This document shows, one piece after another, positions 1-7,735 of a DNA stretch of 64,000 nucleotides (positions are counted from its first letter, which is position 1; each line of letters begins with the position of its first letter). The DNA is from Achromobacter sp. UMC71 (lineage in GTDB: Bacteria > Pseudomonadota > Gammaproteobacteria > Burkholderiales > Burkholderiaceae_B): positions 124,001-188,000 of the forward strand of contig NZ_LZZT01000031.1 of assembly GCF_014170305.1 (NCBI RefSeq), in the 5' to 3' direction. The notes under the pieces were generated by a model that was not told the origin of the DNA, ran no database searches, and worked only from the letters and a program-made list of their open reading frames with translations. Position numbers and translations under genes: made by a program.

Positions 1-272
1 AGGAAACCGCGGTGGCGCTGCCCAGCCGTTATGCCGTCAACGAGACCGAGGCCTACCTGCACTGCGGCCTGGAGGGCCTGGGCCTGATCCAGCTGTCCGA
101 AGTGGCCGCCGCCATCTACCTGCGCAGCGGCCGCCTGCGCGAAGTGCTGCCGCACACCCGCTGCGAGCCGGTGCCGATTGCCATCGTCTATCCGCAAGCC
201 CGGGCCACGGCGGCGGTCAAGACCTTCGTGGACTGGATCATCGAGATCACGCGGGCCGAGCTGGCGCAATAA
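1..272 (+). CDS. LysR-family transcriptional regulator, C-terminal part (cut by window edge)
   Basis: Only the last ~90 residues are inside the window; the reading frame is open from base 3 and stops at a TAA ending at 272. The tail has the end of a LysR substrate-binding domain: a hydrophobic stretch with GLGLIQLSE, then SGRLREVLP, a proline-rich turn, VYPQARATAAVKTFVDWI and a short C-terminal helix. This matches the family pattern in which the last beta strand and helix precede the stop. The helix-turn-helix lies outside the window, so neither target nor ligand can be suggested. Identification rests on the C-terminal pattern alone. Confidence 0.75.
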   Translation, partial: ETAVALPSRYAVNETEAYLHCGLEGLGLIQLSEVAAAIYLRSGRLREVLPHTRCEPVPIAIVYPQARATAAVKTFVDWIIEITRAELAQ

Positions 273-404
273 TGCGGGACCGACGCATGACCAAGTAGTC
301 TACGCACAGACGGCTTTTCGCCCGTAAGTGACGAATTCATCACTCATCTACAATCCGGGGTCACATTGGCTGCCACTGGCGGCCGGTCCGTAGCCCCAGG
401 TAGC

Positions 405-1310
405 ATGACGCGCGCGAAGAAACCCGCTCCCAGAAAGAGAAGCACTCCCTCCCGAACGAATTCCCGGTCCGCCGGACGCATTCCCCGCTTCCTGCGGGCG
501 CTGGTCGTCACCTCGCTGGCCAGCTTCGGCGCCGCCACCTACATGCTGAATCCGCAGTGGCGGATGCCGGCCTCGGCCAGCGACCTGCTGTCGCGGCTGG
601 GGTGGCCGTCGCAAGAGCGCACGGCGCCGGTGGCCTTGCCCACGCCCAACTCGGCGCTGGTCCAGACCACTTTCACGGAATGCCCGCAGTTCTTCCCGAA
701 CGCACGTCCGCCCGCCGTGCCCGCCAGCCAGCGGCTGCGCGAGGTCTGTTTTTCATCATTCGCAATCCTGCACAACGGCCAGACCAAGACGCCCGTGTTC
801 GTGGCGGAACGGCTGAACCGGCAGAACCTGGCCCAGGCCAAGGGGCTGCACCGCACCGACAAGTTCTACGCCGACGCGCGGCTGCCGCGCGCCGAGCGCG
901 CCGAACTGGACGACTACCGGGGCTCGGGCTATTCCCGCGGCCACATGGCGCCGGCGGGCGACATGGCCACGTCCGACGCCATGGCGCAGAGCTTTTCGCT
1001 GGCGAACATGGTGCCGCAGGATCAGACCCACAATGCCGGTCCCTGGAGCCGCATCGAGCAGGACACGCGCCAGTATGTGATGCGGGCGGCGGGCGACGTG
1101 TATGTGTTCACCGGACCGGTCTATGACTCCCGCCCCAAGACTATCGGGTCGGGCGTGGCCGTGCCCACGTACCTCTACAAGGTGGTGTATGACGCCACCA
1201 GCGGGCGATCGTGGGTGCACTGGCAGGCCAACAGCGCCAACACCAAGGCGGGCCCGCCGATCAGCTACGACGAATTCGTCAAGCGCACGGGGATGCGGCT
1301 GCTGCCCTGA
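405..1310 (+). CDS. DNA/RNA non-specific endonuclease, membrane-anchored
   Basis: Predicted 301-residue nuclease of the NucA/EndoG (DNA/RNA non-specific endonuclease) family, which cuts nucleic acid with one metal ion. The signature GYSRGHMAP is at residues 175-183, with His180 as the expected general base (the classical motif is DRGH; here the first residue is Ser). The following ANMVPQDQTHNAGPW holds the metal-binding Asn region. A basic N-terminus followed by a single hydrophobic segment (about residues 29-45) suggests an inner-membrane anchor or signal, with the catalytic domain in the periplasm. I chose ATG 405, preceded by AGG at 398-400, over an upstream TTG at 366 because the extension carries no recognisable sequence. 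A small hairpin with a T run follows downstream. The role is probably nutrient scavenging or degradation of incoming DNA; that part is inference. Confidence 0.85.
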   Translation: MTRAKKPAPRKRSTPSRTNSRSAGRIPRFLRALVVTSLASFGAATYMLNPQWRMPASASDLLSRLGWPSQERTAPVALPTPNSALVQTTFTECPQFFPNARPPAVPASQRLREVCFSSFAILHNGQTKTPVFVAERLNRQNLAQAKGLHRTDKFYADARLPRAERAELDDYRGSGYSRGHMAPAGDMATSDAMAQSFSLANMVPQDQTHNAGPWSRIEQDTRQYVMRAAGDVYVFTGPVYDSRPKTIGSGVAVPTYLYKVVYDATSGRSWVHWQANSANTKAGPPISYDEFVKRTGMRLLP

Positions 1311-1342
1311 GAATCAGAATTTTCCAATGGCCGCATGAGGCA

Positions 1343-1367
1343 AGCCTACGTAGGCTGCTAGCTTTTT
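1343..1367 (+). terminator. Possible intrinsic terminator after the endonuclease gene
   Basis: A self-complementary 14-mer (1343-1356, AGCCTACGTAGGCT) can fold into a 5-bp stem with a 4-base loop and is followed within 10 bases by five T residues (1363-1367). The stem is short, so it could equally be a palindromic operator for the small gene at 1445. Confidence 0.35.
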
Positions 1368-1444
1368 GCGCAATCCTGCAAGCCTCGGCAACGCCGCTTG
1401 TTCGTCGCCGGGTCCGGCCAGGATCCGCGCCAGAGGCCGGTGCC

Positions 1445-1792
1445 ATGGATGTGAAAATTCCGCTCGTCCGTTTCCTTTCCCCAGGTGACGAACAGCGTTT
1501 CTTCGACGCGTTGACGGCCATCCCCGCCATCAAGAACCATACGGGCAAAGGGCCGGATTTCACCCTGAAGATCGACCGCCGCAGGCTCAGTACCGCCATG
1601 CTGCGTGAATTGCTCGCGTTGCTGGTGCGCTATGGCGCGGATCTGTCTGCCTTATGCCCGTTGGCCCGTGAAAAGAAGTTCTGGTGGCTCAACGAACCGG
1701 GCAATTACTGGCATAAACCTCTGCTCCCCCCGCCCGCCGCGCCTGCCAGCGTCTATCAATACGCCCCGTACATCTTCGACGACCTGAGTTAA
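1445..1792 (+). CDS. Hypothetical protein, 115 residues
   Basis: Small cytoplasmic-looking protein starting at ATG 1445 with sequence MDVKIPLVRFLSPGDEQRFF. I do not recognise the family. It is mixed alpha/beta in character, with no signal peptide or membrane segment. It ends in an aromatic- and proline-rich tail (KKFWWLNEPGNYWHKPL, then VYQYAPYIF) that looks structured rather than random. Longer in-frame extensions upstream run through the intergenic palindrome and read as low-quality sequence, so the 1445 start is preferred. It converges on the SDR gene 9 bases downstream. Codon use matches the neighbouring real genes, which is the main reason to call it a gene. Confidence 0.6.
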   Translation: MDVKIPLVRFLSPGDEQRFFDALTAIPAIKNHTGKGPDFTLKIDRRRLSTAMLRELLALLVRYGADLSALCPLAREKKFWWLNEPGNYWHKPLLPPPAAPASVYQYAPYIFDDLS

Positions 1793-1801
1793 AGCCTACG
1801 G

Positions 1802-2539
1802 CTACTCGGGATGCCGGCACGCAGCCGCGTTGTACAGCACCGGCATCCGCCCTTGCCAGCGCTGCCAAGTTTCGCCCCCCATCACCAGCTCGGCCATGAA
1901 ATGCGCGACGTTGATGCGGCTGGTCTTGCCGGCATCGAAAATGGCGCTGCGGATGGGCGAGGGATGCGCCTCGTAGGCGGTGACCGCGTCCTGATCGACC
2001 AGGCTGTCCGGACGCACGACGACCCATTGGACCGCGCCGTGGTTCTGGCCAATGGCGGTGCGCAGATAAGCGGCGGCCTGCTCGTTGTCGGCATGCGGCG
2101 GCACCAGCGCACGCACCAGGCCCACCACGCAACGCTGCGCGAACGGCACGGGCTCGGCCAGATCGCGATTGCGGTTCCCCGCCGTGTTCATCAAGACAAA
2201 GCGGACCGGCGCGGCAGGCGGGCTGGCCTTGACCGCCTGGCACAACCGGCGCACCGCATCCGCAACCAGTCGCCGCGGCGGACCGTAGATGCCCTTCAGG
2301 CTCATGGTGTGACCCAGGCAGGACGCAATGGCAGTGCAACCGCTGACATACCGGGCCAGATCGGCATCGGCCAGGTCCGACACGCCAGCCTGAATCAGCG
2401 ACAGTCCTTTGTCGCCGGCAAGCTGCTCCAATGCCTGCGGCGTACGCACAATGGCACGCACCGGCTCCCCGCGGTCCAGCAATTGCCTGACCAGCAGCCG
2501 CCCCGTCGCCCCGCTGGCGCCGATTACCAACGTCGTCAT
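1802..2539 (-). CDS. NAD(P)-binding Rossmann protein (atypical SDR / NmrA-like)
   Basis: 245-residue protein with an N-terminal dinucleotide-binding motif TTLVIGASGATGRLLVRQLL (residues 2-21; GxxGxxG), followed by the basic-residue strand VRAIVRTPQAL typical of NADP-preferring atypical short-chain dehydrogenases (SDR_a5, NmrA-like or NAD(P)H-azoreductase-like). The central WVVVRPDSLVDQ and the C-terminal INVAHFMAELVM segments fit the substrate side of the fold. The canonical YxxxK of classical SDRs is not evident, so this may be a redox sensor or isomerase rather than a dehydrogenase. It is divergent from the EF-hand gene, with about 100 bp between start codons. Confidence 0.8.
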   Translation of the reverse strand: MTTLVIGASGATGRLLVRQLLDRGEPVRAIVRTPQALEQLAGDKGLSLIQAGVSDLADADLARYVSGCTAIASCLGHTMSLKGIYGPPRRLVADAVRRLCQAVKASPPAAPVRFVLMNTAGNRNRDLAEPVPFAQRCVVGLVRALVPPHADNEQAAAYLRTAIGQNHGAVQWVVVRPDSLVDQDAVTAYEAHPSPIRSAIFDAGKTSRINVAHFMAELVMGGETWQRWQGRMPVLYNAAACRHPE

Positions 2540-2640
2540 TTTGGATCCCTGGGTTATTTATTATTCGAAAACATATGGCAACACTGCTGATCCGAGTCGG
2601 CGATATCATTTGCGCCGCCTGAATGCCTAAAAGGATAACC

Positions 2641-3045
2641 ATGAAAAATGTCACCCGGACGGGTAGCCTGACCGCGGCACTGCTGCTTGCCTTGTGGACG
2701 GGCGGCGCCATGGCGCAATCCACGCCCGCGGCCCCTGCCCCCGCGCCGACTGGCACGGCCGAAGCGGGCAAGGCGGGCGCCATCCCGACGCCCGACGCCG
2801 TCAACCGCCCCATGACCGAGCCGGAATACTACGCCCGGATGGAAGCGGCGTTCGACAAGCAGGATATCAACGCCGACGGTTATCTCACCCGTGGTCCGCT
2901 CTTGAATGAAGCGACCTCCGAACAGGTGGCCGCGATGGATACCGACGGCGACGGGCGCATCAGCAAGGCCGAGTTTCTGGACTACGCGATGAAGAATTTC
3001 CGCAGCCGGCCCAAATACGAAATGAACCGCAAGCCCAAGCCCTGA
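2641..3045 (+). CDS. Secreted EF-hand calcium-binding protein
   Basis: 134-residue protein with a signal peptide (MKNVTRTG, then a hydrophobic core ending GGAMAQ at about residue 26), a Pro/Ala-rich linker (residues 28-52), and a pair of EF-hand loops. The second loop, DTDGDGRISKAE at residues 100-111, is canonical, with Asp at 1, 3 and 5 and Glu at 12. The first, starting at Asp75 (DINADGYLTRGP), lacks the acidic residue at position 12 and is probably weak. AAGGA at about 2631-2635 supports ATG 2641. Likely a periplasmic calcium-binding or structural protein; the function is otherwise unknown. Confidence 0.8.
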   Translation: MKNVTRTGSLTAALLLALWTGGAMAQSTPAAPAPAPTGTAEAGKAGAIPTPDAVNRPMTEPEYYARMEAAFDKQDINADGYLTRGPLLNEATSEQVAAMDTDGDGRISKAEFLDYAMKNFRSRPKYEMNRKPKP

Positions 3046-3157
3046 AACCCTGGCGTTCGTGCGAGAATCGGGCCGTCATTTTCTTGTTAACGAATAGATA
3101 CATAAGACAGAAAATCGGCAATTAGCGAATGCCATGGCGCGTGCTAATTTACGGCCC

Positions 3158-3199
3158 GGTAATACGTACCAGGTAAAACGTACCCAGTAAAACGTGCTC
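3158..3199. repeat. Three imperfect tandem repeats upstream of the Q/P-rich secreted protein
   Basis: Three adjacent copies of a 13-15 bp unit around the core GTAAAACGTAC: GGTAATACGTACCA (3158-3171), GGTAAAACGTACCCA (3172-3186) and GTAAAACGTGCTC (3187-3199). They sit 46-87 bases before the ATG at 3245. Direct repeats with this period are a common arrangement for cooperative regulator binding, but no regulator can be named. Confidence 0.6.
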
Positions 3200-3244
3200 T
3201 GCCCTACCGACAACGCACTTCCTACTTTCCAAACGACACCCCCT

Positions 3245-3934
3245 ATGCACATGAACCCCGATCGCGCCCCGGCATTCGCGCCCGCCAAGAAGCGGCTGAT
3301 GTCCGGCATTTACGCTGTGGCCCTGGGCCTGGCTTTTGTGGCGGCGGCGCCGGTCATGGCGGCGCCGGGGGATGCTCCGGCATTGGCACCGGGCCAGCTT
3401 CCGCCCCGTCCCCAGTCCCAGGCCCAGCCGCAATCACAGCCGCAATCGCAATCGCCGGCGCTGCCTCCCCGGCAACCGCAGACCCAGCCCCAGGCGCAGC
3501 CACAACAAGCCCAGCCGCCGGCCGGCCAGGCCGCGGCCTCGGGCCAATCACTGCAACGGGTGCAGAAAACGGAAATCCTGAACCAGGCCGCCTATGAGCG
3601 CCTGCTCAACAACAGCGGCATCACCCTGCAGTGGCTCTGGAGCGACAATCGTGGCCACCTGACGGCCCGTGACGACCGCGACGTGGTGAGCCTGGAAGGC
3701 GGCCAGATCAACGGCGACGGCTCCGTGGAACTGCGCGGTGAAGTGGTCTCGATCTCGGCCGACCGCTTCACTTTCCGCGGCACCATCCTGATCCTGAACG
3801 CGCCCGACCCGGGCCGCCGCTGCGAGCGCACGGGCGACTATGAGTTCCGCGCCACCGGCAAGCGCAAATACTGGCGCCTGCAACAGATGGAAGCGTGCGG
3901 CGGCCTGACCGACTACGTCGACATCTACTATTGA
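3245..3934 (+). CDS. Hypothetical secreted protein with Gln/Pro-rich linker and conserved C-terminal domain
   Basis: 229 residues. The N-terminus has basic residues, then a hydrophobic core ending APVMAA near residue 40, consistent with a signal peptide. Residues 51-93 are a low-complexity Gln/Pro stretch of near-repeated PQSQ and QPQ units. The remaining ~125 residues form a compact beta-rich domain with GITLQWLW, VSLEGGQINGDGSVELRGEVV, FTFRGTILI and the terminal KRKYWRLQQMEACGGLTDYVDIYY; two cysteines (in RRCERTG and MEACGG) could form a disulphide. The C-terminal part resembles uncharacterised proteobacterial periplasmic proteins, with no function known to me. Three tandem repeats lie upstream, and the next gene starts 24 bases after the stop, so the two may be co-transcribed. 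Confidence 0.7.
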   Translation: MHMNPDRAPAFAPAKKRLMSGIYAVALGLAFVAAAPVMAAPGDAPALAPGQLPPRPQSQAQPQSQPQSQSPALPPRQPQTQPQAQPQQAQPPAGQAAASGQSLQRVQKTEILNQAAYERLLNNSGITLQWLWSDNRGHLTARDDRDVVSLEGGQINGDGSVELRGEVVSISADRFTFRGTILILNAPDPGRRCERTGDYEFRATGKRKYWRLQQMEACGGLTDYVDIYY

Positions 3935-3957
3935 TCGCGCCGGACCGGGGCTCTTGA

Positions 3958-4443
3958 ATGAACGCTACCTCGATCAAGTGGATCGCCAGCATCGTGTTCG
4001 GCTTGCTGGTGGGCCGGGCGGCCTTCAGCGTGGTCAACCCGCTGCTGATCATAGCGTTCGGTTTGAACCACCCGGCAGCGCAGCCCTACGTCCCGGACGA
4101 CCCCGCCGTCGTGGACCGCATGCTGCTCACAGGCACGATCATTTCGGTGGTGATCACCGTCGTGGTGGCCGCGGCGCTGCTGCGCATCCCCAACAATCGC
4201 CGCCTGGCGGGCTGGGGCTGCGTGCTGCTCGGCGCCTCGCTGCTGCTGGCGCTGCCGGCCAGCATGCTGATGATGGACCCGGCCGCGCATGATCCGGCCA
4301 CGGCCGGCGCGCGGGCGGCCAACGACGCCAACACCGCTCTGTTCTTCTGGGCGCTGATCTTCGGCCTGCCCTATCTGGGCGGCGGATTGCTGCTGACGAT
4401 CGGCGGCACCATGCTGATCCGCAAGCACCCCGCGGCGGCGTAA
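3958..4443 (+). CDS. Hypothetical inner-membrane protein, four predicted helices
   Basis: 161-residue protein with hydrophobic segments near residues 7-33 (IVFGLLVGRAAFSVVNPLLIIAF), 51-70 (TIISVVITVVVAAALL), 78-103 (GWGCVLLGASLLLALPASML) and 128-154 (ALFFWALIFGLPYLGGGLLLTIGG), short loops between them, and a basic C-terminus. No catalytic or transport motif is visible and I do not recognise the family. It starts 24 bases after the preceding secreted protein, so an operon is plausible. A small 6-bp hairpin (4447-4462) follows the stop, facing the convergent MFS gene. Confidence 0.65.
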   Translation: MNATSIKWIASIVFGLLVGRAAFSVVNPLLIIAFGLNHPAAQPYVPDDPAVVDRMLLTGTIISVVITVVVAAALLRIPNNRRLAGWGCVLLGASLLLALPASMLMMDPAAHDPATAGARAANDANTALFFWALIFGLPYLGGGLLLTIGGTMLIRKHPAAA

Positions 4444-4477
4444 CAGCCGCAAGGTTTTGCGGGATCAGCGTGCCTTT

Positions 4478-5923
4478 TTACGCCCGCCGGCCGCGCGACA
4501 CGTCGTCGGCCACGCCGCGCGGCAAGGCGAACAAGTCCAGCATGCCGGCCAGCGACACCAGCCCCACCACCAAGAACGCCAGCCGGTAGGCCGCCCCGGG
4601 CGCGCCTTCCAGGCCCAGCACCGGCACGGCCCATTCACCGATGCGGATAGCGATGGCGCCCAGCGCAACCCCCATCCCCAGCGCCAATTGCGACATGGTG
4701 GAAAACAGCGTGTTGGCCGCGCTCATCTGCGGTTGCGGCATATCGGCGAAGGCCAGGGTATTGAGCGCCGTGAACTGCATCGACCGCGACATGCCGCCGA
4801 TGAACAGGATCAGCGCGGTCAGCGCCACGGGCATCTGCGGCCCGATCAGGGCGCACGCGGCCAACGCCACGGTGTTGATCGTGCCGTTGCCCAGCAGCGT
4901 CGGACGGAAGCCGAAACGCCGCAGCACCTGGGTCGTGAACAGCTTCATCGACAAGTTGCCGGCGAACACGGCGATCACCAGCAGCCCGGCATGGAAGGCA
5001 TCCATGCCATACCCCACCTGGAACATCAGGGGCAGCAGGAACGGCACCGCGCCCACCGACATGCGAAACAGCGAACCGCCCCAGAAATTGACGGCGTAGG
5101 CGCGAATTTTCAGGGGCGACAGCGTCAGCATGGGATGCGCGTGGCGGCCCAGGTGGCGCACGCCCAGGGCCAGCAGCGCGGCGCTGGCCGCCATCCACAG
5201 GCCAATGCGGGCCCATGACGGCGCCGCGCCGCCGAACTGTTCCAGCGTCCACAACAAGCTCGACAGGCCGCCGCCGATCCACAGGAATCCGGCCCAGTCG
5301 AAGGGGCGGCGCTCCGTGGCGCGGTCGTCGGGAATCAGCACCCAGGCGGCAACGAGCGCCGCCAGGCCCAGCGGCAGGTTCAGGTAGAAAATCCAGCGCC
5401 ACGACGCATACGTGGTGATGAAGCCGCCCACGGGCGGGCCCAGCACCGGCGCGGTCAGCGCCGGCCAGGTCAGGATGGACATGGCGCGGATCAGTTCGTG
5501 CTTGGGCGTGTGACGCAGCACCACCAGCCGGCCCACCGGCACCATCATGGCGCCACCCACGCCCTGCAGCACGCGCAGGGCGATGAACGACCACAGGCTG
5601 TCGGCCAGCCCGCAAGCCAGCGAGGCCAGTGTGAAGATCACCAGGGCCGCGCAGAACACGCGGCGCGCGCCGTGGCGGTCGGCCATCCAGCCGCTGATGG
5701 GGATAAAGATGCCCAGTGTCAGCAGATAGGCGCTGACGCCCAGGTTCAGGTCCACGGGCAGGACGCCGAAGTCCTGCGCCATGGCGGGCAAGGCGGTGGT
5801 GATCACCGTGCCGTCCAGGTTCTCCATGAAGAACGCGGCGGCGACCAGCAAGGCGGTGAAAAACAGGCGGCGCGCGTCTGGCGGCGCGGCGACGGGGGCA
5901 GTTTGAAGTGCGGGTTGAGTCAT
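4478..5923 (-). CDS. DHA2-family MFS multidrug exporter (14-TM type)
   Basis: 481-residue transporter of the EmrB/QacA (DHA2) group, which exports hydrophobic or cationic drugs in exchange for protons. The first helix carries ENLDGTVITTALPAMAQDFG (residues 35-54), the DHA2 motif in which Asp follows the first helix. After it come the loop-2 motif GWMADRHGARRVF and the motif-C-like GPPVGGFITTYASWRWIFYLNLPLG. Length and hydrophobicity fit 14 helices. No EmrA-type membrane-fusion partner is adjacent, so it probably acts alone. There is 437 bp of non-coding DNA upstream, before the divergent MurA-like gene. Substrate unknown. Confidence 0.88.
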   Translation of the reverse strand: MTQPALQTAPVAAPPDARRLFFTALLVAAAFFMENLDGTVITTALPAMAQDFGVLPVDLNLGVSAYLLTLGIFIPISGWMADRHGARRVFCAALVIFTLASLACGLADSLWSFIALRVLQGVGGAMMVPVGRLVVLRHTPKHELIRAMSILTWPALTAPVLGPPVGGFITTYASWRWIFYLNLPLGLAALVAAWVLIPDDRATERRPFDWAGFLWIGGGLSSLLWTLEQFGGAAPSWARIGLWMAASAALLALGVRHLGRHAHPMLTLSPLKIRAYAVNFWGGSLFRMSVGAVPFLLPLMFQVGYGMDAFHAGLLVIAVFAGNLSMKLFTTQVLRRFGFRPTLLGNGTINTVALAACALIGPQMPVALTALILFIGGMSRSMQFTALNTLAFADMPQPQMSAANTLFSTMSQLALGMGVALGAIAIRIGEWAVPVLGLEGAPGAAYRLAFLVVGLVSLAGMLDLFALPRGVADDVSRGRRA

Positions 5924-6360
5924 GATGAATGCGGTCCCGATGCGGGGAGCGCCTGCGCCAAACCCGGCTTGGCCCAGCGTTCGTCCGCACAGGCGCGCCC
6001 GGCCGCGGCGAAGGCGGTCCGAAGGCGCGTTGGATGACGTGAACGCTTACGGTGCGGCGGCGAACTGCCGCGGCAACGGGAGAATATTACGGGGTGGCGC
6101 TTAATTCGGCCTGAAAAAATGTGGCAAAAGTCAGGCGTCGTTGGCCGTTTTGGTCTGTTTGGCGGCCGACGCATTCAAGGCCACGGTGGCGCGGATCAGC
6201 ACCGCCAGCGCCTGGCGGCGGGGCGCCGGCCCCGTATGCGCTGAAATTGCAGTCTGACACCTTTTTTACCGGCCCCGCGGAACGCCCGGCAGGCCCGCCC
6301 GGTACAATTTCCGGCGCTGTTTCCCTAATCCGCCTCTCCTGTCGTCCAAGCTCCTCGCCC
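5924..6360. other. Intergenic region between the MFS exporter and the MurA-like gene
   Basis: 437 bases between divergent genes with no credible coding sequence on either strand. Visible elements are an A-rich patch near 6110-6130, a T run near 6262-6267, and a -10-like TACAAT at 6303-6308, about 50 bases before the MurA-like ATG, with no good -35. I see no clear operator or structured RNA. Confidence 0.5.
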
Positions 6361-7662
6361 ATGTCCAATCTCATCGTCCACGGCGGCACGCCCCTGCGCG
6401 GCCGCGTCATCCCGTCGGCCAACAAGAACGCCGTGCTGCCCGTGCTGTGCGCCACGCTGCTGACCGATCAGCCGCTGCGGCTGCATGGCGTGCCCGACAT
6501 CACCGACGTGCGCAAGATCCTGGACATCTTCCGCACGCTGGGCAGCGAGGTGCGGCTGGACGAAAGCACCCGTACACTGGACCTGCACCATCGCGACACG
6601 GCGTTCGACGCCGCGCGGCACCGGCTGCCCGAAGAGATGCGCTCGTCCATCATGCTGGTGCCGCCGCTGCTGGCGCGCTTTGGCGTGGCGCGGCTGGAAG
6701 ACAACGTCAAGGGCTGCACGCTGGGCGTGCGCGAAATCGACCCGCACGTGGACATCTTCCGCTCGTTCGGCGGCGAGGTCGAACGCGCCAGCGGCTCGCT
6801 GCTGGTGCGCAGCGCCGGGCCGCTCAAGCCCACCCACCATTGGCTGGATTACGCCTCGGTGACCACCACCGAAAACTTCGTGCTGTGCGCCGCGGCCGCG
6901 GCCGGCGAGTCGACCCTGACCAATGCCGCGTCGGAACCGCACGTGCAAGAATTCTGCCGCTTCATGGCGATGATGGGCGCCGACATCGACGGCATCGGCA
7001 CCTCGCGGCTGACAGTGCGGGGGGGCGCAGACCTGCGCGGCGGCGAGTTCACGTTCGAGGAAGACTTCCATGAAATCACGACCTTCCTGGCGCTGGGCGC
7101 GATCACCGGCGGCGACGTCGTGGTGCGCAACAGCACCCCGGGCAATTTCCCGCTGATCGACCGCACGTTCGCCAAGTTCGGCGTGCAGATCGTGCACGAA
7201 AATGGCTGGTCGCGCGCGCTGCGCAGCGGGCCGCTGAAGGTGCAGACGCCCTTCACCAGCAATGTGCTGACCAAGGTCGAAGCGGCGCCGTGGCCGTACT
7301 TCCCGGTGGACCTCCTGCCCATCTTCATCGCACTGGGCGTATGCGCCGAGGGCAACGCGATGTTCTGGAACAAGGTCTACGACGGCGCGCTGGGTTGGAC
7401 CGGCGAATTGTCCAAGTTCGGCGCGCACGTGTTTTCGTCGGACCCGCACCGCGTCATCACCTTCGGCGGCAATCCGTTGACGCCGGCCGTGGTGGAAAGC
7501 CCCTACATCATCCGCGTCGCCATCGCGCTGTTCATGATCGCCAGCAGCATCGACGGGCGCTCTGAAATCCGCAACGCCACGCCGATCCGCCGCGCCCACC
7601 CGCGCTTCGTCGAAAACCTGCGCAGCCTGGGCGTGCAGGTCGAATGGACCAGCGAGGAATAA
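6361..7662 (+). CDS. MurA-like enolpyruvyl transferase, probable second copy
   Basis: 433-residue member of the UDP-N-acetylglucosamine 1-carboxyvinyltransferase (MurA/EPSP synthase) family. Residues matching E. coli MurA active-site positions are present: Lys22-Asn23, Arg94 (for Arg91), Cys119 in GCTLGVRE (for Cys115), Arg124 (for Arg120) and Asp317 in WPYFPVDL (for Asp305). Near the end, HPRFVENL aligns with the RGYE region. The catalytic-loop motif differs from the usual GCxxGxRP: Pro is replaced by Glu and the following residues are IDPHV. Nothing around it belongs to the mur or his clusters that usually flank housekeeping murA in beta-proteobacteria, so I take it as a paralogue with peptidoglycan or a related sugar nucleotide as substrate. 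ATG 6361 gives an N-terminus that aligns directly with MurA. Confidence 0.8.
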   Translation: MSNLIVHGGTPLRGRVIPSANKNAVLPVLCATLLTDQPLRLHGVPDITDVRKILDIFRTLGSEVRLDESTRTLDLHHRDTAFDAARHRLPEEMRSSIMLVPPLLARFGVARLEDNVKGCTLGVREIDPHVDIFRSFGGEVERASGSLLVRSAGPLKPTHHWLDYASVTTTENFVLCAAAAAGESTLTNAASEPHVQEFCRFMAMMGADIDGIGTSRLTVRGGADLRGGEFTFEEDFHEITTFLALGAITGGDVVVRNSTPGNFPLIDRTFAKFGVQIVHENGWSRALRSGPLKVQTPFTSNVLTKVEAAPWPYFPVDLLPIFIALGVCAEGNAMFWNKVYDGALGWTGELSKFGAHVFSSDPHRVITFGGNPLTPAVVESPYIIRVAIALFMIASSIDGRSEIRNATPIRRAHPRFVENLRSLGVQVEWTSEE

Positions 7663-7673
7663 GCCGGGTTTCC

Positions 7674-7679
7674 TATAAT
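7674..7679 (+). promoter_or_regulatory. Consensus -10 hexamer before the hydrolase gene
   Basis: A perfect TATAAT lies 57 bases upstream of ATG 7736 and 12 bases after the MurA-like stop. The region where a -35 would lie (about 7651-7656, AGCGAG) is poor, so promoter activity is only suggested. Confidence 0.35.
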
Positions 7680-7735
7680 CGGGAGTCAGCCAAGGACGGC
7701 GCCGCGTGGCGCCCTACCCCCACCAGGACCCCTAC

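Noticed and set aside
3395..3523. Possible mobile element or CRISPR-like array at the Gln/Pro repeat
   Set aside because: Units are only 6-12 bp, in frame and coding; there are no spacers or terminal inverted repeats. No CRISPR array was seen anywhere in the window.
4447..4478. Intrinsic terminator between the small membrane protein and the MFS gene
   Set aside because: The stem is only 6 bp (CCGCAA/TTGCGG) and the T5 run is 12 bases away from it; too weak to call.
6121..6360. N-terminal extension of the MurA-like gene by 80 codons
   Set aside because: The extension is Arg/Pro/Ala-rich without homology, while ATG 6361 aligns with MurA residue 1 and places Lys22-Asn23 at the expected numbers.
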